Part shown: positions 1 to 7,800 of the stretch, piece after piece | Layout of the letters: each line of letters opens with the position of its first letter | Position numbering within the stretch: position 1 is the first letter of the stretch | Source of the DNA: JBKCUI01 sp043757445 | GTDB lineage: Bacteria > Planctomycetota > Planctomycetia > Pirellulales > Pirellulaceae | Length of the DNA: 64,000 nt | Direction: 5' to 3' | Assembly: GCA_043757445.1 (NCBI GenBank) | Contig: JAYVPJ010000016.1 | Coordinates: 23,640-87,639, forward strand | Notes under the pieces: model-generated | The model's database searches: none | Seen by the model: only the letters and a program-made list of their open reading frames with translations | Told to the model about the DNA's origin: nothing | Made by a program: the position numbers and the translations under genes

Positions 1-1767
1 AAATACAAAGCCGTCTTCAGGCTGATTGCTAAGTTGCAATACGTCGGGCTCGACCTTGTTCGCATTATCCCAAAGTGGATCAGGGACTTCGTCTTGGATA
101 TCTACCATGTACTGGACGTCTTCCCAATGATCGACTCCGGCCGCGGATTTAACAAAGTGTATGCTCGACTGACTGAGAATGGCTGGACGGTAGACGGTTT
201 TGTTCTTGCTGCCAGCGATCTTGGTCGGAATCAGAAACTTTTCTGTTATGTCCGATGGAATGATAGGCCGGGCTCCTGAGCCTTGAAAGGATCCGCTGGA
301 ACCGGAACCAACCGTTCGCGACAGGCCACTCTGTTGAGCAGACTTCTTTTTCTCCATCATCAGCTTCGAGATTTGATCGCGGGATAAAGGTCCACGCAAG
401 AAAGACATCGCCCACCTCGATTGAAAAATGGTTGGACCATCGTCATGGACGTTGTTCATTAGGAAAACGCGATTGCCAAGAGCTGAGAGCGAACGCTCCA
501 TCGCCTGTCGGTCAAACGCACTTCCCTGCTGCATCGAGGCCCCCTCGAGCCCGTCCAAAACGCGATCCTTGTCCCGTTGCGTTTGCAGACGTCCTAAGAA
601 CCATGTGCCCATGTTCGATAGACCTTTGTAGTCTAGATCGACAGGGTTCTGGGTCGCCAAAACGATTCCAAGTCCAAACGCACGGGCTTGCTTTAGAAGC
701 GTTAGCATCGGTGGCTTAGAAGGCGGCTTGGCCGACGGCGGAAAATAACCATAGACCTCGTCCATATAAAACAGCGCTCGCAATGAGCTCGTGCCTGGTT
801 GGGCTCGCATCCAGGCAAGCAACTCGCCGAGTAAGATCGTGACGAAAAACATTCGTTCCGAGTCATTCAAATGAGCGATGGAAATGATCGACACGCGAGG
901 CTTGCCTTCGGAGGTGTAAAGCAAACCTTTGATGTCCAGAGGCTGTCCTTCAAGCCAGCCAGCAAACGAAGGGGACGCGAGCAAATTGTTTAGGCTCATC
1001 GAAAGCTTGGCTCGATCCGCTGGCGAATAGAACGAATCCAAGTCGATCACCCCGATCTTTTTAATCGGAGGCGATTGTATCTGTCGTATCAGATCCTCAA
1101 GACTGAGGTTGTTTCCGTTTTTCCAAGCTTGATCAAATATGTTGGAAAGCAGGATGTGCTCGCGGCTGGTCAATGGATCCGCATCGATACCAAGCAGGGT
1201 CAGCAATCCAGACGACGCCGACGCGACTTTTTCTCGCATCGTCTCAGCATCGTCGCGTACTGCCCGCGGTGGCGCATCAAAGCTCTTAAGCACCGTCATC
1301 GGTACTCCGACGTTGCTGCCTGGGGTATAAATCGTGATGTCTACTGAGTCGCGGTAGCGTTGAATCCGATCGGGTTCTTGGTGCCAATCACTGAGCCCTT
1401 TGCGCCATCGATTGGCCGTCTCGGTGGCGATTTCCTCCAGCGGCTTTCCTTGACGGGTGGCCTCCGCTGGCTCAATCCATTCTTGAAAATCGGACGGAGC
1501 CAAGTTTGGAAAAGCTAGTAGGAGATTCCCTAAGTCCCCTTTTGGATCGATGCAGATTGCCGGTATACCATCAATGGCCGCCTCCTCCAAAAGACTCAGA
1601 CACAAACCAGTCTTGCCACTCCCAGTCATCCCAACGCATAGTGCATGCGTTACTAGATCTTTTGAATCATAGTTGACCAATTCATCGAGAAGCTTTCGCC
1701 CCGCTAGATCGTACTTCTTACCCAAATAGAAACTACCGAGCTTTTCATAGTCTTGAACTGTAGGCAT
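1..1767 (-). CDS. HerA-like P-loop ATPase (partial, 3' end outside window)
   Basis: The frame is open from ATG at 1767 to the window edge, giving 589 residues with no stop. Residues 46-53 (GMTGSGKT) are a Walker A motif, followed by DPKGDLG at about 74-80 as in HerA/VirB4-type ATPases. A second acidic strand, ALFYMDEVYGYFPP, lies at about 332-345 (Walker B), followed by a sensor-like ATQNPVDLDYKGLSN stretch. This fits the large bacterial 'ATP-binding protein, HerA-like' family, which is usually cytoplasmic and hexameric; its substrate is generally not known. The stop of the upstream glucose-dehydrogenase-like gene lies two bases before this ATG, so the two are probably co-transcribed. No nuclease partner (NurA) is visible in the window. 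The ATPase fold is clear; a DNA-processing role is inference. Confidence 0.85.
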   Translation of the reverse strand, partial: MPTVQDYEKLGSFYLGKKYDLAGRKLLDELVNYDSKDLVTHALCVGMTGSGKTGLCLSLLEEAAIDGIPAICIDPKGDLGNLLLAFPNLAPSDFQEWIEPAEATRQGKPLEEIATETANRWRKGLSDWHQEPDRIQRYRDSVDITIYTPGSNVGVPMTVLKSFDAPPRAVRDDAETMREKVASASSGLLTLLGIDADPLTSREHILLSNIFDQAWKNGNNLSLEDLIRQIQSPPIKKIGVIDLDSFYSPADRAKLSMSLNNLLASPSFAGWLEGQPLDIKGLLYTSEGKPRVSIISIAHLNDSERMFFVTILLGELLAWMRAQPGTSSLRALFYMDEVYGYFPPSAKPPSKPPMLTLLKQARAFGLGIVLATQNPVDLDYKGLSNMGTWFLGRLQTQRDKDRVLDGLEGASMQQGSAFDRQAMERSLSALGNRVFLMNNVHDDGPTIFQSRWAMSFLRGPLSRDQISKLMMEKKKSAQQSGLSRTVGSGSSGSFQGSGARPIIPSDITEKFLIPTKIAGSKNKTVYRPAILSQSSIHFVKSAAGVDHWEDVQYMVDIQDEVPDPLWDNANKVEPDVLQLSNQPEDGFVF

Positions 1768-1769
1768 GC

Positions 1770-2873
1770 TTACTCTTCCGCTACGTTGACGTAAACTTTC
1801 AATGCAGTATTGTCTTCGACAAGGAGTCGCATCATTTCTTTATAGCCGGACAATCCATTGACGGGACTGGTCAGGATTTTGTGAAGGACGCCTGGGAACA
1901 TCACTTCGCCAAGCGCTAAGTCCTTGATTCCAGCTTCGAAGTGCTCTCGGTTGGCGTTGACGCTCCCCACCAGAAGTTTGTTACCCAAAACCCATTCGAT
2001 GTTGATCTTATCCGACGGGACAGTTGTCAATTCTTTGCCGCCAGTAATGCTCGTCCACACCAGTACACCGTTATGACCTAGGGCTTCCATCGCATTGAAG
2101 GCGATGGATGACGAACCGGTTGCATCGATAATCAAGTCCGCTTTGCCAACCTTTTTAGCCAGTTGTTCCAAAGGCATCTGAGACGTTGAGACATAATTTG
2201 CTTCCATCCCCTCCACGATCGAACTTTTGAGGTGCGGTCCGGTCGCTCGAGCGAGCGTGAAAACCTCAAGTCCCTTCAATCGCAAGATAAGCGTAGAAAG
2301 CAATCCGATTTGACCTGCACCAAGTACAAATGCTCGTTTGGGACTCCAAACTTTCATTCGGCGTTGAGCTTCGAAAGCCTGATGAATAGCTTTCGCCGCG
2401 CAACTCATTGGCTCCATCAAGACATGCAGGTTTTTGAGCCCTTTGGGAACACGGACAATGTAGTCTTCATGATCGACGAAGTACTCAGTTAAATATCCAT
2501 GCAATAGATTAATGCCACGTTCATAGTATGTTTCTTCACTCGTCATGTCGTAGGTACCGATCTTGTCATAGATCGAGCCACCTGGCCGACGAACTGTGGC
2601 GGTAACATAGTCGCCGACTTTGATGTTGCGAACGTTGGATCCGACTGCCTTGACGACGCCAAACGACTCATGACCTAAAACTAGGAAATCGTCGCCTGGC
2701 GGTGGATTGCCATACAGGGCATCGTTGATTTCACGATCTGTTGCATCTACACCGACCTTGAGAACCTTGACCAATATTCCTTTACCATCCGGGATCTTGT
2801 CGATCGAAGGCATAGGAATATCTCGTTCGTGAACGCTGTTGGGGGTACCGGGCCGAACGGCTATTGCTTTCAT
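1770..2873 (-). CDS. Zn-dependent glucose/galactose 1-dehydrogenase-like MDR enzyme
   Basis: A 367-residue medium-chain dehydrogenase. It resembles archaeal glucose 1-dehydrogenases: the GNPPPGDDFLVLGHE segment, a YYERGINLLHGYLTEY segment, and probable catalytic zinc ligands Asp43, His68/Glu69 and Glu154. The nucleotide-binding glycine motif GAGQIG is at 185-190. The expected reaction is NAD(P)-dependent oxidation of glucose or another aldose to the lactone. The structural-zinc cysteine cluster of many alcohol dehydrogenases is not seen. It is followed two bases later by the HerA-like ATPase gene. A perfect 12-bp palindrome lies about 30 bases upstream of its ATG. The substrate cannot be fixed from sequence. 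Confidence 0.85.
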   Translation of the reverse strand: MKAIAVRPGTPNSVHERDIPMPSIDKIPDGKGILVKVLKVGVDATDREINDALYGNPPPGDDFLVLGHESFGVVKAVGSNVRNIKVGDYVTATVRRPGGSIYDKIGTYDMTSEETYYERGINLLHGYLTEYFVDHEDYIVRVPKGLKNLHVLMEPMSCAAKAIHQAFEAQRRMKVWSPKRAFVLGAGQIGLLSTLILRLKGLEVFTLARATGPHLKSSIVEGMEANYVSTSQMPLEQLAKKVGKADLIIDATGSSSIAFNAMEALGHNGVLVWTSITGGKELTTVPSDKINIEWVLGNKLLVGSVNANREHFEAGIKDLALGEVMFPGVLHKILTSPVNGLSGYKEMMRLLVEDNTALKVYVNVAEE

Positions 2874-2903
2874 AACACTCTGCTATTGCGATGGTGGGGG
2901 ACA

Positions 2904-2915
2904 TTGACCGGTCAA
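2904..2915. promoter_or_regulatory. Perfect 12-bp palindrome upstream of the glucose-dehydrogenase-like gene
   Basis: TTGACCGGTCAA is perfectly self-complementary and ends 31 bases before the ATG at 2873. Its position suits a repressor operator. No regulator gene sits next to it, so the factor is unknown. Confidence 0.35.
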
Positions 2916-2980
2916 AACCGAGGAATTGTACTCCCGCCAGGACATTTGTCACAGACTGGGCGATCTACAGCCGAAGGCCG

Positions 2981-3036
2981 TAATGGAACTTGCTAAAGTT
3001 CCTTATACCGGGAGGATCTTTATCAAGATCCACTAC
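2981..3036. repeat. Double-hairpin REP-like repeat, copy 1
   Basis: Two adjacent hairpins, GGAACTT-gcta-AAGTTCC and GGATCTT-tatc-AAGATCC, are separated by about 10 bases. The two halves are also mutual inverted repeats beginning TAATGG and ending CCACTA. Copy 2 is at 21245-21302. Substitutions between halves are compensatory, so the fold is conserved. Confidence 0.7.
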
Positions 3037-3168
3037 CCTAAAATCAGATGGGTGAAAGCTACCGGATAAGCCGGATAAGAGGGAAGGACGGGACCATTTG
3101 TACCGTCCAAACAAAACATCGGGACACTGGTCCCAATCTACTTTTGGTAGTATTCAGACTGCCTTTAA

Positions 3169-4248
3169 TTACAGCACAGGCAATGGAGCAGAAATTGTCG
3201 GCCGATTGGCGATCTGACTAGCTAACGAACGAACCAGCCCTCGGCAGACGTCTTCAAATGGTTTCGCGATGACTGGGTTCAGAAGCACTTCGGCCAAACG
3301 TCCCTCGTCTGATTCGCTTCGAAGGGCAATTTGAATCGGAACTTCTCCTAGGAAAGGCACTCCTAACTCATGGGCTTTGTTTCTCGCTCCACCTTTGCCA
3401 AAAATGTCAAACGTCTTGCCTGACTCAGGATCCGTAAAACCGCTCATGTTTTCCACAACGCCTAATATAGTCACTTTGGTCTTTTCAAACATGGAAATAG
3501 CTTTTCCTGCATCCAACAATGCAACCTCTTGAGGAGTGCAAACAATCACCACGCCAGAAAGCGGCAGCAATTGGGACAAAGTCAACGCAACGTCACCCGT
3601 ACCCGGCGGCATATCGATGATAAGGTAATCGAGTTCGCCCCAAGCCGTATCGCGCAAGAACTGCGTTATGGATCCGTGCAACATCGGTCCACGCCATACC
3701 ACCGCTTGGTCTTTCCCAACCAAGAACCCCATCGACATTACGGGCATCTCCCCCGAACGAATCGGTTGGATCTTGCCATCTACAATCTCTGGCCGACCGT
3801 CTAAGCCTAACAGGTGAGGGATACTAGGACCGTAAACGTCCGCATCCATCAATCCAACCTTTGCGCCCATGCGGCCCAGCACGATCGCAATCGATGCCGC
3901 CAACGTGCTCTTCCCGACCCCACCCTTGCCGGCCGCAACTGCGATGACGCTTTTGGCCTTGAGTCCAATCTGGCCGATTGTGGGGGCTGGACGGTAAGTA
4001 ACGTCGAGGGCAACATTCACCGCTTTTATACCTATAACATTGGATAATAAATGATCTCGCAGTGCATCCGCAGTTTCTTGAGCGATGGGTTGCATCATGG
4101 AGGTTAGGCTCAATCGACAACCGACAACCCCATCAGCAATAGTCCAGTCCCCAACTTGTCCTGTCTTGGAGATAGCCCGTCCGCTTTCGGGTTCCTTAAA
4201 GGATTCGAGGCACGATAGAAGGTGTTGATGGATATCTGCGTCGGACAT
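3169..4248 (-). CDS. Mrp/NBP35-type P-loop ATPase (iron-sulfur carrier family)
   Basis: A 359-residue Mrp/ApbC protein. An N-terminal MIP18/DUF59-like region (about 1-95) is followed by the deviant Walker A GKGGVGKST (107-115), the switch MDADVYGPS (134-142) and IDMPPGTGD (211-219). This family binds and transfers Fe-S clusters in the cytoplasm, using a CxxC motif just after the ENMS segment. Here ENMSGF is followed by TDPESG (272-277), with no cysteine pair, so the usual bridging cluster ligands are missing. It may use other ligands or have a different role. Transcribed alone or with the HD gene upstream (115-base gap). Confidence 0.9.
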   Translation of the reverse strand: MSDADIHQHLLSCLESFKEPESGRAISKTGQVGDWTIADGVVGCRLSLTSMMQPIAQETADALRDHLLSNVIGIKAVNVALDVTYRPAPTIGQIGLKAKSVIAVAAGKGGVGKSTLAASIAIVLGRMGAKVGLMDADVYGPSIPHLLGLDGRPEIVDGKIQPIRSGEMPVMSMGFLVGKDQAVVWRGPMLHGSITQFLRDTAWGELDYLIIDMPPGTGDVALTLSQLLPLSGVVIVCTPQEVALLDAGKAISMFEKTKVTILGVVENMSGFTDPESGKTFDIFGKGGARNKAHELGVPFLGEVPIQIALRSESDEGRLAEVLLNPVIAKPFEDVCRGLVRSLASQIANRPTISAPLPVL

Positions 4249-4363
4249 GGGAAGCCGGTGTATTGGAGTCGTAGATGTTAAGAATTCGCTCCATAGTCTA
4301 CTGGAGGATGCGTCAAGTGCGAAGCAGCGGCCTAAAATCCAGATCGAATAGTGAAGTTTGCGT

Positions 4364-5170
4364 TCAAGCGATCCGACTCAATGCCAACTCGAGTTCGCTT
4401 GGTGCAACCCCTATTTCATCCGCCAGTTGCTTTAAGAAGTCTACTAAGAACTCACTTCTTTGCGTCGCTTCCTTCTGCCCGGCTTGGGTTTGCATCGTTT
4501 TATGAAGCCCCAACAGTTTGGCAAAAAAATGATCGACTGACTGTTCCGTATCGGCCGGCAATCGATCTATAGGAAACGGCTGGCTTGGATGATAAAGCCG
4601 TTGTCCCATGGCTCCACCGGTCATCAGACAACGTGCCAGTCCGATCGCCCCAACTGCCTCCAGCCTATCCGAGTCCTGGACCACTTTGGCTTCGATTGTC
4701 TCGCATGGAACATTCGCGGAAAAACTGTGCGATAAGATGCAATGAGAAATTGAGGAGATCCATTTTTGAGGATATTCGATATCCGCAAGAAATCGCTCTG
4801 CGCTCTGCAGTGCTAGCGCCGACGCCATCCGTCGCTGCGGCGAATTTTTGGGAACAATGACACAGTCATGCAACCAAGCAGCAGGCAAGTAAACATCCGC
4901 ATTGGCTCGCTCGGCCTGACCAATACGTTTGGCATTTTCGACGACCCGACGGACATGATCGATTCCATGGCCCGAATCCGCGGATTGCATTTGCGCTACA
5001 ACCCATGTTTCAATGCGACCTTGCCATTCATCCGACCAGGCAACCAAGATCGATTCGAAGTTGACAGGTTCCTGACTTTTGAACGATTCGATATTTTGGT
5101 TTTCCTTTGAAAAAAAGTTTCTTACCTTTTTACCCCGTAGGTGACTTTTGCCGAGTGTGCTCTGTCGCAT
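4364..5170 (-). CDS. YedJ-like HD-domain phosphohydrolase
   Basis: From about residue 43 onward the 268-residue frame matches E. coli YedJ in layout: a W-containing N-terminal helix, GIDHVRRV with the first His (72), AAWLHD (His101, Asp102), SHSFSANVP, then KVVQDSDRLEAVGAIGLAR and the Gly-rich MTGGAMGQ segment. HD proteins are metal-dependent phosphohydrolases; the YedJ substrate is not established. The first ~40 residues are basic, poor in family features, and have no counterpart in YedJ. Translation may therefore begin further in, though no ATG lies between residue 1 and residue 61. Placed between the Mrp gene downstream and a pseudogene remnant upstream. Confidence 0.85.
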   Translation of the reverse strand: MRQSTLGKSHLRGKKVRNFFSKENQNIESFKSQEPVNFESILVAWSDEWQGRIETWVVAQMQSADSGHGIDHVRRVVENAKRIGQAERANADVYLPAAWLHDCVIVPKNSPQRRMASALALQSAERFLADIEYPQKWISSISHCILSHSFSANVPCETIEAKVVQDSDRLEAVGAIGLARCLMTGGAMGQRLYHPSQPFPIDRLPADTEQSVDHFFAKLLGLHKTMQTQAGQKEATQRSEFLVDFLKQLADEIGVAPSELELALSRIA

Positions 5171-5284
5171 TCGGCAGACGACCTAAGCAGCTGTACACAA
5201 ATAAACTGGCATAACCATGGCCTGTGCAATCTGACGGACTAAGAACGTACGCGTTAGTTTTTGGACAAAACAAATGAACATTGA

Positions 5285-5520
5285 TAGACAAGATGCGCAG
5301 GATGTTTTTGAGTCGCCAATCGATTCACTTTTTCGTGTGAATTGTTTGTATTCGCGTTTCGGATTGCCAGAATTGATCAGTAGGCCGACCTCGATTCCAG
5401 TCGCCTTCAGATAGTTAATGGTCTGGGCTTGGTGCTCCGGAGCGATCGCCTTTGCAGCCTTGAGCTTGACGATAACCTTTCCTTCAACGAGAAGGTCGGC
5501 ATAGGACTTGCTAACAATCG
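5285..5520 (-). pseudogene. Remnant of a GxxExxY-family gene
   Basis: Read on the minus strand, one frame gives the C-terminal half of a GxxExxY protein: a strand ending GKVIVKLKAAKAIAPEHQ, then QTINYLKATGIEVGLLINSG and NPKREYKQFTR. The N-terminal half with the defining GxxExxY motif is absent. Upstream sequence continues only in a different frame (a short ORF at 5407-5607 reading MDRQDLQDDR, typical of the leader before such genes), so the gene is deleted and shifted. The usual VELKA is VKLKA here, which also changes an acidic residue. The family is thought to be a PD-(D/E)XK-like nuclease, which is an inference. Sequence at 5171-5284 and 5521-5660 shows nothing else I can support. Confidence 0.75.
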
Positions 5521-5660
5521 ATTGTCGAAAGTGAACATGGAATAGGATCGTCGATCATCCTGTAAATCCTGTCTATCCATGTTCGTTTCTCCAATTGTGT
5601 CGAGCATTTAGAGTAAAGTTGCTTCCGATGAGTAAGGCTCGGAAACTTATGTGCGGGTGC

Positions 5661-6335
5661 TTACCAAGATTTTATTCGAATGTTGCGGTACCACGCTTCT
5701 GTCGGTGGGCCTGAATGTATTTGCAATCCAATGATTCCGGTCTTAACAATCTTCCCGTCTTTTTCGGTATAGTCGACTGTCATTTTACCGTTCAACCATA
5801 TTTGAATCCGATCTCCATCAGCTCGCACGGTCAAATCGTTCCAGTCATCTTTGCGAAGCCATTCGGGTACTCTGTCTTTATCTCCTTCGGCTAGCATCTT
5901 GTTGCGTCGCGACTCATCGTAGAGTGCGCCCCAGACTGGCCTCCCGAATGCGTTTCCGACATCGCATTGAAAGCCACTGACTTCGGTCTTATCTGGGACC
6001 CGGACAGACCGGAATTGAACGCCGGCGTTGTCTCCTTGGCCCTTCAAGCGAACCTGTAGTTTCAATTCAAAGTTGCCGTAGTTGGCTTTGGTGCAAAGGA
6101 ACTCGTTGTGCGGAATGGGCTTGGCAATATTTCCCGCAACAACGCAGTTGTCTTCTATGCGAAACCAATCGCGATTTCCTTCCCAGCCATTCAAAGTTTT
6201 GCCATCGAAAAGCCATTTGAAGTCCGGCTCAATAGTTGCGTTGGCAGGCGCTGATTTGGCCGACTCCTGGGCTACGCTGGTTAGCGACATGCCGGTCATT
6301 GAAAGCATCGCGATTAGGGCTAATGTGTTTTTCAT
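5661..6335 (-). CDS. Exported DUF1080 protein (3-keto-disaccharide hydrolase domain)
   Basis: A 224-residue protein with a signal peptide (MKNTLALIAMLSMTGM...SVAQE) and a DUF1080 concanavalin-like fold: FKWLFDGKTLNGWEG, then DWFRIEDNCVVAG, NFELKLQVRL, GVQFRS, and IQIWLNGKMTVDYTEKDG near the end. DUF1080 proteins hydrolyse 3-keto-glycosides or are predicted to do so. I chose the ATG at 6335 because GGAG lies nine bases upstream; the longer frame would need a TTG. The nearby Gfo/Idh oxidoreductase gene is the kind of enzyme that makes 3-keto sugars, which supports a shared role, although a terminator separates the Gfo/Idh gene from the rest. Confidence 0.9.
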   Translation of the reverse strand: MKNTLALIAMLSMTGMSLTSVAQESAKSAPANATIEPDFKWLFDGKTLNGWEGNRDWFRIEDNCVVAGNIAKPIPHNEFLCTKANYGNFELKLQVRLKGQGDNAGVQFRSVRVPDKTEVSGFQCDVGNAFGRPVWGALYDESRRNKMLAEGDKDRVPEWLRKDDWNDLTVRADGDRIQIWLNGKMTVDYTEKDGKIVKTGIIGLQIHSGPPTEAWYRNIRIKSW

Positions 6336-6402
6336 GAATCGAATCTCCAAAGGGAAATGAACGTAATCTGTCTAGCCGGCTGATCGCTGCATTTTCGTGA
6401 AT

Positions 6403-7701
6403 CTAGTCGTCACTGGAGTTACCGAATGATGCGCCGATATCTAGCTTAGTCCATTTTTTTTCGGATAGTTTTTTCAAGGCTGCTTCAGTTACGGCCCCAT
6501 TCTCCTTGAATGTCAACGACATAAGCTTGGGCATTGCTAGTAACCTTTCGATGGCCTTATCGGTTACCGCTGTTGAGCGAATGGTAAGCTCCTTCAGATT
6601 CGGCAACGCAGCGATCACGTCAATTGTCGCGTCGGTCATCAGCGGAATGCTCCAGATGTCAAGCAACTCCAATTCTTTTAGCGATGCCAAATTCTTCAAG
6701 CCGCTATCGGTGACGCTGCTAATCTCATGCAAGTAAAACCTGCGAAGTTTGGGCAAGTCGTTTAAGACTTCGAACGCAGTATCATCCACGGTCGCCAAGT
6801 CTCTCAAGGTTAGCCGTTGTAGCTTGAGACCCTTCAGCGCCAGGACGCCTTCGCTTCCGAATCCAGGGCAGCGAAAGATTTCCAATTGCGTCAACTTCTG
6901 AAGTTTTGCGAGGTGCTCGCCAGACTGATTCGATATCCCAAAATCTTGAATCAGCAGATTCTCAAGGGTAACGTTGCGAGACAAGTACGCCATTCCATTG
7001 TCGGAAACGGCGGTACTTCGGTGTTTGAACGCCTTAAGCTTTGGAAGGCTGGCGATGGTTTCGAGCGTCATATCGCCTGCCTGCATGTTTCCTCGTAGAT
7101 CTAGCACACGTAAGTCTTGCAGTTTGGAAAGTCGCCTCGTACCGATGTCGTTGAACTTGTTCTGTAGCAATGACAATTGTTGTAGGTTTGTCAATTCTGT
7201 GATCGACTTAAGTACTTGACTTGACATGTTGGCATTGGAAGAGAGATCCAAGGCGATTAGTTTCGGAAAGGACTTAACGATTGTTTCCACAGCGTCGTCG
7301 TCGATAACGGTATTGGTCAACGCGAGGGAGCTCAGATCTTTAAGACCGCTTAGATGCGACACCGTTTCCGAGTTCAAAAGCCGGCAATTATAAATCTGCA
7401 GTTTCTGCAAATCCGTCAATCGACCGAACAATACAAGGTCATCTGCCGTTAAGAGCGAACCATCTAAAATGGTTAGCTCAGTAAGTTTCGACCCAAGGAT
7501 TGTTATTTTAGCTTTTGCACCAAGCTCATCCACGCGTTTCTTCGTCGCGTTGACATCTTCGATTTTCGCTGTTGCCGGTGACTCGGGAGTTTGGTTCGCA
7601 TTTGCATCCTTGGTTTCCGTTGCGATTCCAAAAGTAGAAAAAAAGATGAAGGCCAACGGCGTTATGATCCCACATCGCCAACACATACTAGAACTCATCA
7701 T
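6403..7701 (-). CDS. Exported leucine-rich repeat protein
   Basis: The 432-residue protein begins with a hydrophobic export signal (about residues 8-27) and then consists of about a dozen LRR units of roughly 24 residues with the ribonuclease-inhibitor-like phase LxxLxLxxTxVTDxGLxxLxxLxxL, such as LKELTIRSTAVTDKAIERL. LRRs form a curved binding surface, so a protein- or glycan-binding role in the periplasm or at the cell surface is likely, but no partner is evident. Two consecutive ATGs at 7701 and 7698 are both possible starts. It lies between the Gfo/Idh gene and the DUF1080 gene, but a strong terminator upstream suggests it has its own promoter. Confidence 0.85.
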   Translation of the reverse strand: MMSSSMCWRCGIITPLAFIFFSTFGIATETKDANANQTPESPATAKIEDVNATKKRVDELGAKAKITILGSKLTELTILDGSLLTADDLVLFGRLTDLQKLQIYNCRLLNSETVSHLSGLKDLSSLALTNTVIDDDAVETIVKSFPKLIALDLSSNANMSSQVLKSITELTNLQQLSLLQNKFNDIGTRRLSKLQDLRVLDLRGNMQAGDMTLETIASLPKLKAFKHRSTAVSDNGMAYLSRNVTLENLLIQDFGISNQSGEHLAKLQKLTQLEIFRCPGFGSEGVLALKGLKLQRLTLRDLATVDDTAFEVLNDLPKLRRFYLHEISSVTDSGLKNLASLKELELLDIWSIPLMTDATIDVIAALPNLKELTIRSTAVTDKAIERLLAMPKLMSLTFKENGAVTEAALKKLSEKKWTKLDIGASFGNSSDD

Positions 7702-7727
7702 GAAACCCTTTGATCTAAATAAGAAAA

Positions 7728-7756
7728 GCAGGGGAGTAGTGAAAATACTCCCCTGC
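7728..7756 (-). terminator. Rho-independent terminator after the Gfo/Idh gene
   Basis: On the minus strand an 11-bp perfect stem, GCAGGGGAGTA with TACTCCCCTGC, encloses a 7-base loop and is followed by TTTTCTTATTT. It ends transcription of the oxidoreductase gene whose stop is at 7801. Confidence 0.85.
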
Positions 7757-7800
7757 CGATTGATTGTCCAACGAGGTACTTGATCGCACTGGATCGGAAA

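Noticed and set aside
705..1347. Small plus-strand ORFs
   Set aside because: Shadows of the HerA-like ATPase on the other strand.
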